Source: an uncultured Mycoplasmataceae bacterium (GTDB taxonomy: Bacteria > Bacillota_I > Bacilli_A > Mycoplasmatales > Mycoplasmoidaceae). Taken from it: a DNA stretch of 64,000 bases. How positions within the stretch are numbered: position 1 is the first letter of the stretch; every line of letters begins with the position of its first letter. The stretch is taken from NCBI GenBank assembly GCA_947041945.1, contig CAMREV010000002.1:29240-93239 (forward strand). Reading direction: 5' to 3'. Under the pieces are notes generated by a model that had not been told where the DNA came from, made no database searches, and was given only the letters and a program-made list of their open reading frames with translations. Below are positions 33,337 to 44,345 of this stretch, one piece after another. The translations under genes were made by a program, and so were the position numbers.

Positions 33337-35406
33337 ATGAATAACGAAGTTTATATTAAAAAATTAAGGTCTTTTGAACCTGGTTCGAAAGCAATGATCG
33401 CGACCTTAGCAAATGTAGAAGTTCTATCATTTATTATAAATGATTCAAATAGTAAACCTATTATTTTTTTTGTGTCTAAGAATAAAATTTTTATTTATTC
33501 AAATTTAAATAAGAATCCAAGCACTGAAATTTATTCTTTGGACAAAGTTAAAGAATTTTATCTTACTGATGAAACAAAAAGAAGAGGCTCACTTTTTTTA
33601 AAATTAAGTAATGACAAAAAATATATTATGGAAGATCTTAAAAAAGCTGATATTCTTGATTTCTTAAGTGTATTTGAAAAAGCTAAAGAATCTTTCCAAG
33701 GTAATGATGAAAACAAATTTATTAAGAATCTTGAAATTATGGATGATTACAATGATATTGATTTATTAAAAAACATCCAAAGTTTAGAAAAGATTAATAG
33801 ACAAACTTTTGACAAAGGTGTTGAAAGTAAACACGAAGAAAAAAAAGTTAATTACCAGGAAAACAAACAAATGATTAATAATCAAGTTAAATCAAAAAGA
33901 ATTGTTGATGACTCAAAAATAAGTGATGATACTACTTTCTCAAGTAAGTATATTTATTCATTATTATCAAAGAAAAATACTTTATTACCAGATGGTAAAT
34001 TATCAAACATTGATAAGTTAAATAGCAAAGTAGATGAAATAGATATTTCAGATACAAAACACAACGAAAAAAAAGTTGATGATAAATTTGTACAAGATAT
34101 AAAAGTTGTTCTATCAAAGATAAATGAAAAAGTTAATTTATTAAAAGAAAACATTGAAAATACTGTTTCTGAAAAAACTTCTTCAACAAATGACAAAATA
34201 AATAAAGTCGCTGCTAATTCTGTTGATTCAAAAGAAATTATTAAATTAAAGTATTCAATAGAAAATTCAAAAAGTGAAATTGAAAAAGAACTAAAAGATT
34301 TTGTTAAAGCAACAAATGAGAAAATGCAAAAAATTTCAGACAACTTAATTAGTGATAATGTTCTTAAAAAAATAGATGACAGAATTAATGGATATAAAAA
34401 AGATTTCATAAGTGAAGTTGATGAAGTAAGAAATACATTAAAAGATAAACTTAGTTCAATTTCTGATATTGCAGATAAACAAATTAAATTTGCAAATGAT
34501 TTAAAAAAATATTCTAATGAGAATGAAAATTTTAATGACGAAATATATGTTGTTCAAAAAGCTTGATTAGAAAATAATAAAAAATTTGAAGTTCAAAATG
34601 AAAAATTAAGCAAACTTGAAAATTCATGAAGAAATCAAGCTGATGCAATAAATGTTATTATCAAAAAGATCAAAAGTAAATTTGGTGAAGAAGTTAATGA
34701 TAACACTGAAAACAGTTCTGTTGATCCAGGTTGATTTCTAGATTCAATTCACAATACTAAAAATAAACTATTAGCAGTAAGCGATGAAGGTCGTGGTGTT
34801 TATTTTGATGTTGATGAATTCAAAGATGACATTGATAAAATAATTACTCAATCTAAAAATGAATTAAGCATAATATTTGATGAAAAAATTCATGATTTAA
34901 AAAAGTTTGTTATTAGTAACATTGAAGATGAATCAAATAAAAAAGATGACAAAATAATTGAAAAGGTAATAAACAAAGAAGAGAAAAAACTTGTTCAATT
35001 TAAAGGAAAATCTTATATCTTAAACGGTATTGAAAGACATGGTGTTAGATCAGGTCAAACTTTAAGCTTAAAAATGGATAAAAATGTTCCTGGGATAGAT
35101 ACAATTTATTTTTCAGAAGATAAAAAAGAACCTCTATATGTAAATAAATTTGATGGAATTATTTTTGCTAATAGAAAATACTACTTAAATGTACCAAAAG
35201 AATTTAGTGCAGACAAAAAATATGGATTAACAATCAACCATATTGATTATACTGATAGCTTTAAACCATTTAGATCATACGTAGTTTCTATTAATAATGA
35301 TTTATTTGAATATAAAGTTTTTGATGAAAAAGGTTTCTTAATATCTGATAAAGATGCAATCTCATCTAAGTATGATTTAAAATGATTAAGTTTCTTTAAG
35401 GATTAA
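33337..35406 (+). CDS. Large coiled-coil protein with a globular N-terminal domain
   Basis: I do not recognise this 689-residue protein. The first ~115 residues look like a compact beta-rich domain ending in a helix, possibly PH-like ([31 protein letters not shown]). Residues about 150-570 are Lys/Glu/Asp/Ser-rich with long heptad-like stretches. A final ~110-residue region looks globular ([20 protein letters not shown]...). I use the ATG at 33337, which has AAGGG 6 bases upstream, rather than an earlier in-frame start. It lies one base before galU. A structural or cytoskeletal role is plausible but unproven. Confidence 0.75.
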
Positions 35407-35407
35407 T

Positions 35408-36298
35408 ATGAAAAAAGTTAGAAAAGCTATTATTCCAGCTGCTGGACTTGGAACAAGATTTTTGCCCGCTACAAAAGCATTACCTAAAGAAATGTTACCA
35501 ATCTTAGATAAGCCAACTATTCAATACATAGTTGAAGAAGCAGCTGCTTCAGGAATTGAAGAAATTTTAATAGTTACTTCAAACTCAAAAAACTCAATTA
35601 TGGATCATTTTGATTATTCATTTGAAATAGAATATTGATTGAATAAAAAAGGTAAAAAAGAAGAAGCAAAAAAATTAAGAAAAATTGCTGATATTGCTAA
35701 GATTCAATATATTAGACAAAAACAACCATTAGGTTTAGGTGATGCAATTTTATCAGCTAAATCATTCATTGGAAATGAGTACTTTGCTGTTCTTTTAGGT
35801 GATGATGTTGTTTTTCAAAATGATACTTCAAAAAGTCCTGCATTGTTACAATGTATAGATGCTCACAAGAAAACACATGCTCCAGTAATTGGTATCCAAG
35901 AAGTTCTTGAATCTCAAACTCCTCTTTATGGAATTGTTGATGTTGATAAGAAATATCAAAATGATAAATCTATTTTAAAACTTAATGGTTTTGTTGAAAA
36001 ACCAAAACTAGGAGAAGCTCCTAGTAATTATGCCATCCTTGGTAGATATGTATTAAGTCCACAAATATTTGGTGAACTAGAAAAAGTTAAACTAGATGCT
36101 TCTGGTGAAAAACAATTAACCACAGCTATTAAATCACTTTCTGAATCTCAAGTTTTTTATGGAAAAATATTTGAAGGTAAAAGATTTGATATTGGTTCTA
36201 AAGTTGGATATGTAGAGGCTATTATTCATGAGTCTTTAAGAAATAAAGAAACAAAAGACAAAGTTAAAGAAATAATAAAAAAAATAAAATTGGATTAA
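35408..36298 (+). CDS. galU: UTP-glucose-1-phosphate uridylyltransferase
   Basis: It makes UDP-glucose for glycolipid or capsule synthesis. The N-terminal [23 protein letters not shown] is diagnostic, and FVEKP and [14 protein letters not shown] are in place. The 296-residue frame crosses a TGA followed by TTG (35636-35641), which is Trp-Leu. It follows the coiled-coil gene by one base. Confidence 0.97.
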
Positions 36299-36316
36299 TA
36301 TTCCAATTTTATTTTT
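36280..36316. terminator. Bidirectional terminator between galU and gapN
   Basis: The 15-bp perfect stem AAAAATAAAATTGGA / TCCAATTTTATTTTT has a 7-nt loop. The galU stop is in the loop and the gapN stop is in the right arm. Confidence 0.88.
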
Positions 36317-37730
36317 CTACTACATATGTTTTCATTCTTGACATTGATTCAAGAGCTCAATAGATTCCTTGAGTTCCAAATCCAGAGTTTTTAACACCCA
36401 AGAACGGGAATTTATCTGGACCTCTTGAAGAAGCAAAGTTTCAATTGATTGAACCATAATTTAATTTGTTTGCGATTCTAACAAATTCCTTATGATTTTG
36501 AGTAAAGATACATGCTTGTAATCCATATAGTGAATTATGTAAATCATCTATTACAGTTTGTACATTATCAAACTCAACTATTGGAATGATTGGAGCAAAT
36601 TGCTCTCCATCAAAAATCATCATATCATTTTTTATACCTGACAATACTGTTGGATATAAGATGTTTCCTTGTGTGTTCCCACCAATTTCTAAATTAGCAC
36701 CTTTATCTATTGCATCAGTTATTAATTTTGTTGCTCATTGAACAGAGCTTGAACTAATTAATGGCGTAATATCACTATTATTAATAGTAGAACCAACACT
36801 TAGCTTTTTAACTTCTTCAACTAATTTATTAGTAAATTCATTTGCAATCGATTTATGAACAAAAACAATTTTAATTGCTGTACATCTTTGCCCAGAATAA
36901 GATAACCCACCTTTAACTACATTGTTAACAGCTGCATTTAAGTTTGCATCTTTTAAAATTATTGCTGGATCATTACCACCCATTTCAAGAACTAAAGGAA
37001 TACTTGATGTTTTTTCTGCAATTCTATTTCCAATATCAACACCACCAGTGAATGATATCATTTTGATTCTTTTGTTTTCGATTATTTCATCTCCAATTTC
37101 AGAACCTCTACCAATTACTATGTTTAATACATTTGCAGGTAGATTTGCTTCGTAAAAATATTTTGAAAGTAATGCTCCTGAAATACTACCTTGAGTTGCA
37201 GGTTTAAACACAACTGTATTTCCTAAAACTAAAGCAGGAATTATTTTAGATAAAGATAAATTTACTGGATAGTTAAATGGAGAAATTGCTAATACAACAC
37301 CCAATGCTACTTTTTTTTGATATGATACTTTACCCTTTTTAGTTTGGGGATTATCATATTGTACTTTTGGTTTTACAAAATTCTTTTTGTATTCATCAAT
37401 TGTCTCAACAATGTAATCATAAGATCTTTCTATTTCTTTGATTGAATCTGAATAGTTTTTTGCTACTTCACTAGTAAGTGCTTTTGCTAATTCTTCTTTA
37501 TTGTCAAGCATAATCTTACCAAAAGCCATCATGTAATCAATTCTTTTTTGATGTGGAATTGTTGATCAAGTTTCAAATGCTTTTTCTGCATTTTCAAAAA
37601 TGCTATCTATTTGGTTTTTTTTGAATGCTGGTAATATTCCAACAACTTCATTTGTTTCGGGAGATCTTATCTCCAATGCATTATCAAATGTTACCATTTG
37701 GTTATTAAAAAAAATTTTATACTTTGTCAT
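36309..37730 (-). CDS. gapN: Non-phosphorylating NADP-dependent glyceraldehyde-3-phosphate dehydrogenase
   Basis: GapN oxidises glyceraldehyde-3-phosphate directly to 3-phosphoglycerate and yields NADPH, bypassing one ATP step. The 473-residue ALDH-fold protein has the general-base Glu in LEMGGNDPA (about residue 249) and the catalytic Cys in YSGQRCTAIK (about 283). The tail RGPDKFPFLGVKNSGFGTQGI is typical of GapN rather than other aldehyde dehydrogenases. With NAD kinase in the same window, it may be a main NADPH source. Trp codons are TGA throughout. Confidence 0.92.
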
Positions 37731-37845
37731 TGTATGTCCTTTGCATTACTATATTAAATATATAATAAGTATATCAATTAAATTATATAATTGTAAATCA
37801 ACATTATAGTTTATAATTAATTTGATTATTACGTTTTAGGTGAAT

Positions 37846-39552
37846 ATGAATCAAGATATCCTTCATGATAAAAAAATAAGCGAAAGATTAACTGTTTTAA
37901 AGGTAAAAACAAAAAAAATAATTAAAGAAATCTCAAGAAATCACATTAACAATGAGAACATCACAAAACTTTCGATTTTATCAGCTTTTATTAAAAAACC
38001 ATTTTATATTTATTCAGGATCAAAAAAATTGGATAAATATATCTTTGATTCTATTAACAACATTTTTTCTGATTCAAAACCATTTGAGATCCTTGTTGAC
38101 AAAAGTACAACAATTGATGATATTTTAGGACCAATTGATGAAAATGCAATAAGAGAAGGAAAATATATTAGAAAAATAATTGGATTCTTAACTTCTTCTG
38201 ATGTTTGTTTAATTTCAAACGGTTTAAGTGGGGATAGATTTGTTAAAAATGTTTTATTAGATTTTTTTATTCAAGGTACATATATGAATAATGGAACCTT
38301 AGTTCATCTTGATGTTCCATTAAAAATAATGACTGGTGATTTTAATAGACCAATTGATGAAGTTTCAAAACACATTTGAAATTCGATTTTTATTAAATAT
38401 TTTATTAATACAACATCTGATGCAAGAGATGCTCAAAAAGGTATTAGTGCTGAAGAAAATATGAATTATCATATTAATTTAAGAGATGAAGAGAAATTTA
38501 AATTAGAAGATATTGATTTTGTTAATACATTAAGTACCTACGTTACTCTAGATGAGCCTTCTCAAATATTTATTACAATGTTGAAAGAAAAAGTAAGTAC
38601 ATTTAATGAAAGTAGAAAAAATTCAAAACAACATGGAATAGATCAAATTTTAAATAGTAAAGGAATTTGAAAAGATATTGATAAAGTTTTAAAAATATCA
38701 GCAATATTAAATGGAAGATTAGAAGTGGATATTACTGATTGTTTCATTGTTGAACATATATTATGAAATCAACCAATTCATTCAAATGTAGTAGCTAAAT
38801 TTATTAATGATTTAACATCTAATTTTGAATATGGTTTTTATTCTCAATATGATTTAACAAAAGAAAAGTATTTAGGTTTTTCAAATTATATAAAGTCCGA
38901 AATAATGAAAGATTTAGATTTTAAAAAAGAGGTTGAAGAGAAAATTTTTATTAATGACAATAGTAAATATTATTTATTTTCACCAGAAGAAGATATGAGT
39001 AGTTTTTTTATAGACATTAAAGATGTTGAAATGATTAAAAATACAAGTTCAGTTGTTGGTTCAATTGATTTATCAATAAAAATTTTGTCTAAGGAAAAAT
39101 TTGTTCTAAATCAAGAAGCTACAGAAAGATTGTTTATTAACTTTGATGGTAAAAACTATTTCATATTCAAAAATAATAATACAAACAATGAAAGAATTAA
39201 AATCAATCCTGATTTAGTTGAAATGCAAAGTAATAAAATTGATAAGATTGAAATCGATAAAGAACTAATGCCAGATATCAATAACTGAATGAAATCATTA
39301 ATATTTGATTTACATTATGATATTAGAGAGTTGAGTAAGTTATTAGATCAAGACTTTTCACAATTAACAAAAGTTAATGTTTTTATTTGTGATAGAAAAA
39401 TGGATTTTTACAAAAAGTCTATTAAAGATACATTAAATAAATTAAACAGAATAAGAGAAAGTGTTCAAATGATTTCAACAAACATTAAACTAGCCTCAAA
39501 GGGCATGTATAATGGGACAATTGATAACTTTGTTCCAAGCTTAGGTTTTTAG
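37846..39552 (+). CDS. RavA/MoxR-like AAA+ protein with degenerate Walker motifs
   Basis: The N-terminal ~300 residues align with RavA/MoxR AAA+ ATPases. GPIDENAIREGKYIRKIIGFL corresponds to the GPLSI..LK..GRY....GYLP segment, and LLDFFIQGTYMNNGTLVHL to LLTAINER.F..G. The Walker A position reads YSGSKKLD (56-63) instead of GPPGIAKS, and Walker B reads VCLISNGL (120-127) instead of VFLDEI. ATP hydrolysis therefore seems lost. The C-terminal ~270 residues are unrecognised and end in helices. I chose the ATG at 37846; a GTG two codons upstream is possible. A PD-(D/E)XK nuclease gene begins 8 bases after it with SD AGGAG. Confidence 0.75.
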
Positions 39553-39559
39553 GAGAAAT

Positions 39560-40402
39560 ATGCCATTCATAAAAGAATTAAATAAAGATTTTTTTATTAG
39601 AGATAACAAAATAATCCTTACAGAAGAATATGTATCAAAAAATAGATGAAAATTTAAAAAAATAACAGGAAGTAGATTTTCATCTATTCTTGGAACTAGC
39701 GAGTGAAGTAGTGATGTAAAATCATGAGCTATCATGGTTGGAATTTTTAAAGATAAAATGGACGAAACATTATCAATTGTTGGTAATACAGTAGAACCTA
39801 AAGTTAAAGATTTTGCTGAAGAAATTTTAAATAAAAAATACATTAGTTATAGCCCTGCAAAAATTCAATGAGATATTTTTAAAGATAATATGATTTTTGG
39901 TGGTATTCCTGATGGAGAACCAATTAATGAAAATAATACATTAGATTATCCAAATTCAAGAATGTTGGAAATCAAAACTACTTCAATAGATTCATTAGTT
40001 TATAGAAAAATAGATAACACTTTAATGATGCAAAAAGATTATAATAATGTTCCATTAGTAAAAGAAAAAAATGGCGGACTTAAAAAGTGATTCAACGAAT
40101 ATAATGAGATTACAATTTCAGAAGATTATTGTATGCAATTATCATTATATCTTTACTTAAGAAATGTAGAAAAGGGTTTATTCGTCATTGCATTTTTAGA
40201 ACCAAAAGATTATGCTCAACCAAAATCTTTTGTACCATCAAAACAAAATATCAAATTTGTTGAGTTGGATTTAAACAGATCATCTTTTGAAGATAAAATA
40301 ATCTATGCAACAAATTGATATGAAAAACACATAAAAGGATGCATAAGTCCAGATATAAACTCTAGAGATTTAAAATGATTAAAAGAAGAAGGATTAATAT
40401 AA
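39560..40402 (+). CDS. Putative PD-(D/E)XK nuclease, YqaJ / MAGa7180-like
   Basis: This 280-residue protein has the layout of a lambda-exonuclease/YqaJ-type nuclease. ITGSRFSSILG (35-45) is the family start, GNTVEP (75-80) supplies a Glu, GGIPDGEP holds Asp118, and MLEIKTTS holds the E-x-K pair (Glu137, Lys139). QLSLYLYL then matches the Gln-Tyr helix. Phage relatives resect double-stranded DNA in recombination. NCBI names a mycoplasma MAGa7180 family putative nuclease, which I believe this is. The SD overlaps the stop of the RavA-like gene, so the two are probably made together. Confidence 0.78.
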
Positions 40403-40462
40403 TTTCTTTTTTCATTAATAAATATAAATAGATTTATATATAATATATTTAAAGGAAAAAAT

Positions 40463-40924
40463 ATGAACATAGCAACAATTTTTATAGAAAAAATTACTTT
40501 TGGACATTCTGTTACACAAGCTAGTCAAATAGCTATTATTTTTAATGAAAATGGTGAAATGAAATGTCTTCATTATTTCATAGAAAACTCAGCAAAACAC
40601 TCAATGAATTCAACACCACTTAAAACTGCTTTAATAGATATCTATTCAGTTCTTGGAGACAAAAGTATTATTTTATATAATTTTGATAACATTGATTATG
40701 ATTTTTTAAAAGGTTCATATAAAAAACTTAATCTTGAGTTTAACAACCCAATTATTGATGTTTCAAAAAAAGCAAAAGAAATAGGAATCAAAAAAATAAA
40801 CTTGAGAAACTTATGTACAATATTCAAAGTAAGTTCAAAAAATAGTAAAAAAATTCCTTCTTCATTATTTAAGGCAAGACAACTATATTTAGTTGCTAAT
40901 CATTTGTATAAATTAAATGGATAA
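40463..40924 (+). CDS. DnaQ-like exonuclease-fold protein, probably degenerate
   Basis: The 153-residue sequence follows the pattern of the DEDD 3'-5' exonuclease fold: IATIFIEKITF at the start, then LYNFDNIDYDFLKGSYKKL, PIIDVSKKAKEIG, INLRNLCTIFKV and a last helix KARQLYLVANHLYKL. The first D-x-E pair and the final H-x-x-x-x-D are not preserved, so catalytic activity is doubtful. It ends in an 8-nt overlap with pth. Its SD (AAAGGAAA) and promoter-like upstream region suggest a new transcript start. The fold assignment is tentative. Confidence 0.6.
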   Translation: MNIATIFIEKITFGHSVTQASQIAIIFNENGEMKCLHYFIENSAKHSMNSTPLKTALIDIYSVLGDKSIILYNFDNIDYDFLKGSYKKLNLEFNNPIIDVSKKAKEIGIKKINLRNLCTIFKVSSKNSKKIPSSLFKARQLYLVANHLYKLNG

Positions 40925-41489
40925 GTATTTAATAGTAGGTTTAGGTAATCCCGGATCAAAATACGAAAATACAAAACATAATGCAGGATTTATTGCATTA
41001 GACTTTTTTGCTAATGAAAATAAATTTGCTTTTGATGCCAATATTTTTGAAGGCAATTTTTATAAATTAAAACATGAAGAAAAAGAAGTCTTTTTTTTAA
41101 AACCTCAAACATTTATGAATCTTTCTGGTGATTGTGTTTCCAAGTTTATAAATTTTTATAAAATTAATATTAAAAACATTTTGGTAGTATATGATGATTT
41201 AGATTTGCCCATTGGTAAAATAAAAATTAAAAAAAATGGATCATCTGGTGGACAAAATGGTATCAAAGATATAATTAATAAACTAGGAACTGAAGAAATT
41301 AAAAGAATAAAAATAGGTATTGGTAGACCAAAAAATAAAAATGACTCTATTACTAATTATGTTTTATCTAAAGTTTCTGAAGTTGATAAACCTTTATTTT
41401 CAAAATCAATTGAAAGATCTTCAAAAATAATTGATAATTTTTATAAAAAAGATTTTGATAAATTATTAACGGAATTTAATAATGGATAA
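40917..41489 (+). CDS. pth: Peptidyl-tRNA hydrolase
   Basis: Pth frees tRNA from stalled peptidyl-tRNA. The 190-residue sequence has the family signature IVGLGNPGSKYENTKHNAGF with the catalytic His. FLKPQTFMNLSG, VVYDDLDLPIGK and GGQNGIKDII follow. It overlaps the previous gene and tilS by the same 8-nt form ATGGATAA at each end. Confidence 0.97.
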   Translation: MDKYLIVGLGNPGSKYENTKHNAGFIALDFFANENKFAFDANIFEGNFYKLKHEEKEVFFLKPQTFMNLSGDCVSKFINFYKINIKNILVVYDDLDLPIGKIKIKKNGSSGGQNGIKDIINKLGTEEIKRIKIGIGRPKNKNDSITNYVLSKVSEVDKPLFSKSIERSSKIIDNFYKKDFDKLLTEFNNG

Positions 41490-42387
41490 AAAAATTATTA
41501 ATTCTTTTTTATTTAAAATATCTAGTAAAAAATATATTGCTGCCGTTTCAGGAGGTCCTGATTCAATGGCTATGTTGAATATGTTTAAACATAAAATAAA
41601 AACTGTTGCTTTTGTAAATTATAAAAAAAGAATTGAATCTGATTATGAAGAGCAAATTGTCAAAGAATTTTGTGAAGAGAATAACATTGATTTTTTTGCA
41701 TACATTGTTGATTGAAAAAAAGAGAATGAAAAAATAAATAATTTTCAAGCTCATGCAAGAAAAATCAGATATGACTTTTTTTGTGAAGTGGCAATTCAAA
41801 CGAACAACAATAACTTACTTGTAGCTCATAACTTTAATGATTTCTTAGAAACAGGTTATGCTCAAATAGAAAGAAATTCAAGATCTTTATATTATGGTAT
41901 TTTACAAGAAAGCATGTATAAAAATTTAAAAATATTTAGACCATTATTATTTGTTGAAAAAAAAGATTTAGAAGATTATTGCATTAGTAACAAGGTTAAA
42001 TATAGCATCGACTATACTAATTCAAGTGATGATTATGAAAGAAATAGAAATAGAAAAATTATCTTGGGAATGAAACCAGAAGAATATCAATTTTTAGTAA
42101 AAAGAATTTCTAATTACAACAAAGCAAATAAAGATAAACTTAAAAAAGTAACTAAGTATTTTTATAATTGAGAAATTTCAAACTACGATATTAGTTTTTT
42201 TAAAAAAATACCTAATGATTTATGATTTAACATAGTTTATTTATTGCTTATAAATAATCATTTAGGTAAAATTTCCAGTAATAAAATTAATGGTATAATT
42301 GATTTTATATCTAAGAATAGTTCAAAAGAGTATCGTGTAACTTCTGAAGTTAACATTAGTATCAAAAATAATAAACTATCTTTTTAA
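41482..42387 (+). CDS. tilS: tRNA(Ile)-lysidine synthase
   Basis: TilS puts lysidine at C34 of the CAU-anticodon tRNA-Ile so that it reads AUA, essential in an AT-rich genome. The PP-loop AVSGGPDSMAML is near residue 20, and AHNFNDFLETGYAQIERNSRS matches the conserved second block. The 301-residue frame crosses three TGA Trp codons. It lacks the longer C-terminal domains of E. coli TilS, as usual in mycoplasmas. Confidence 0.94.
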
Positions 42388-42395
42388 GGAACAAA

Positions 42396-43484
42396 ATGAA
42401 AATTTTAATTTTAGGTGCAACAGGTTCTATAGGATTGCAAACTATAGAAGTTATTCAAAAATTTCAAGAAATAGAACTTGTTGGTTTTTCGTTTTTTAAA
42501 AATATTGAAAAAGCTAAAAATATATTAAAAATATTTCCTAATGTAAGCATTTTTAGTAAGCATGTTAAGACTTTAAATAGTTGTGATTCATATGATGAAC
42601 TAATTGATAAAACAAAGCCAGATATTGTTTTAAATTCAATTATTGGTTTTGCTGGGCTTGATTTATCCATATTGTGTCTAAACAAAAAAATTAATTTAAT
42701 ATTAGCTAATAAAGAATCAATGGTTGTTGCTGGTAAATTTTTAATTGAATTAGCAAATAAAAATAATGTTTCTATAATTCCTGTTGATTCAGAACTTTCT
42801 TCTGTTTTTTCATTAACTAATAATAATAAAAATAATATTAAAAAAATAATAATAACTGCTTCAGGTGGTAAGTTTTTTGATAAAGAAAATTTAGATGAAT
42901 CTCATTATAAATTTAATGAAGTTATTAAACATCCAAAATGAAATATGGGAGAAAAAATTTCTATTGATTCATCAACCATGATTAATAAATATTTTGAGAT
43001 TATTGAGTCATCATATTTTTATAATAATGAAATAGATGTCATTCAGCATTCTGAAGCAATTGTTCATTCTATTGTAGAATACTTAGATGGTTCTTCAATT
43101 ATGTATTTATCTTATCCTGATATGAAAATAGCAATTCAAAATGCAATATTCAATTTTGATTCTAAAAAACAAATAATAAATAATTTAAATTATGATAAAT
43201 TAAATTTAAATTTTAATAAAATTGATGAGAATAAATGGCTCCCTATTAAATGAGCAAAAGATTTCTTGATTAATAAGAATTTATCACAACCAATAATTAT
43301 TAATGCTAGTAATGATTATTTATTTGAACTTTTTAAAAAAGAGGAAATAACTTTTAATCAAATCATTCCAACAATTGAAAAAACAATTAATAAATTTATT
43401 AATCATAAGATTAGTAAAATTGAAGATGTATACTTATTAAATAACTTAATTAGAGAATGATTAAAGGAAAAAAAGTATGAATAG
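42396..43484 (+). CDS. dxr: 1-deoxy-D-xylulose 5-phosphate reductoisomerase
   Basis: Dxr converts DXP to MEP, the committed step of the non-mevalonate isoprenoid pathway. The 362-residue protein has the NADPH motif LGATGSIGLQT, NKESMVVAGKFL, the metal ligands in PVDSELSS, SGGKFFD, and the block HPKWNMGEKISIDSSTMINK with QHSEAIVHSIVE. It is slightly shorter than usual (about 380-400). Its presence implies that the organism makes its own isopentenyl-PP, for example for tRNA isopentenylation or lipid carriers. It overlaps rseP by 8 nt. Confidence 0.96.
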
Positions 43485-44337
43485 CATTCAATTAATATTT
43501 ACTTTTATTCTTGTTATTTTATTATCGTTAACAGTTCATGAATTGGGTCATTTTATTTTTGCTAAAATATTTAAAGTTACTGTCTATGAATTTTCGATTG
43601 GTATTGGACCAAAAATTTTTTCAGTTAATTACAAAGGAACAATATACTCATTGAGGCTTTTACCTATTATGGCATACGTTTCTTTATCATCAAATCATGC
43701 AAATAATCTTTATAAAGAAATTTTAAATGATATACAAAGTGAAAATAAACTAGACAGTGATTTATTAAAGATTTCAAATGGAGATCACTTTAAACAAGTA
43801 CTTAAAAAAAAGATTTCATTTTCAAGCTATAAAGAATATAAAGTCTATAAAGAATATAGGAAATATAATAATCTATATGAATTATCTTCTAATTCTATTA
43901 GCATTAATTCAGTTTCTTTTATTAAGAACATCATTATTATGCTTGGTGGAGTTTTGTTTAATTTAATTTTATTTGGAATTGCTATTCTAATTTTAATTTA
44001 TGGCTTAAATCAGCAAATTGATATAGGAAATGAAATTCGATTATTTTTTATAAATTTATGAAACACAATAATTTTTCAAAGACTTGAAGGCTCTGTAGCT
44101 ATTACAAATAACTTCCCAACCGTTTTTTCGTTTCAATTATTATTAATTAATTTGAGTTTATTTTTGCTTAACATTTTACCACTTCCACCTCTTGATGGCT
44201 TTAAAATAGCTTCTTTCATAATAGAAAAAACAACTAAAAAAAATATTCCAGAAAAGTTTGATTTATTTTTTAGTATTATTGGTATTATATTTATAGTTTA
44301 TCTTTCAATCGCAAGTATTGTTAGTTTATTTATTTAA
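43477..44337 (+). CDS. rseP: M50-family site-2 metalloprotease (RseP-like)
   Basis: This intramembrane zinc protease of 286 residues has HELGH in the first membrane helix and NILPLPPLDGFK in the third. Other S2P proteases of this type cleave anti-sigma factors or leftover signal peptides. The usual PDZ domain between helices 2 and 3 is missing; only a Lys/Tyr-rich spacer of about 60 residues (YKEYKVYKEYRKY) lies before helix 2. Position between dxr and polC is the standard order in Firmicutes. Confidence 0.9.
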
Positions 44338-44345
44338 GGGAATAT

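Noticed and set aside
33954..34409. 151-residue antisense frame in the coiled-coil gene
   Set aside because: Same reason: Ser/Phe/Leu-rich shadow of Lys/Glu/Asp codons, without start signals.
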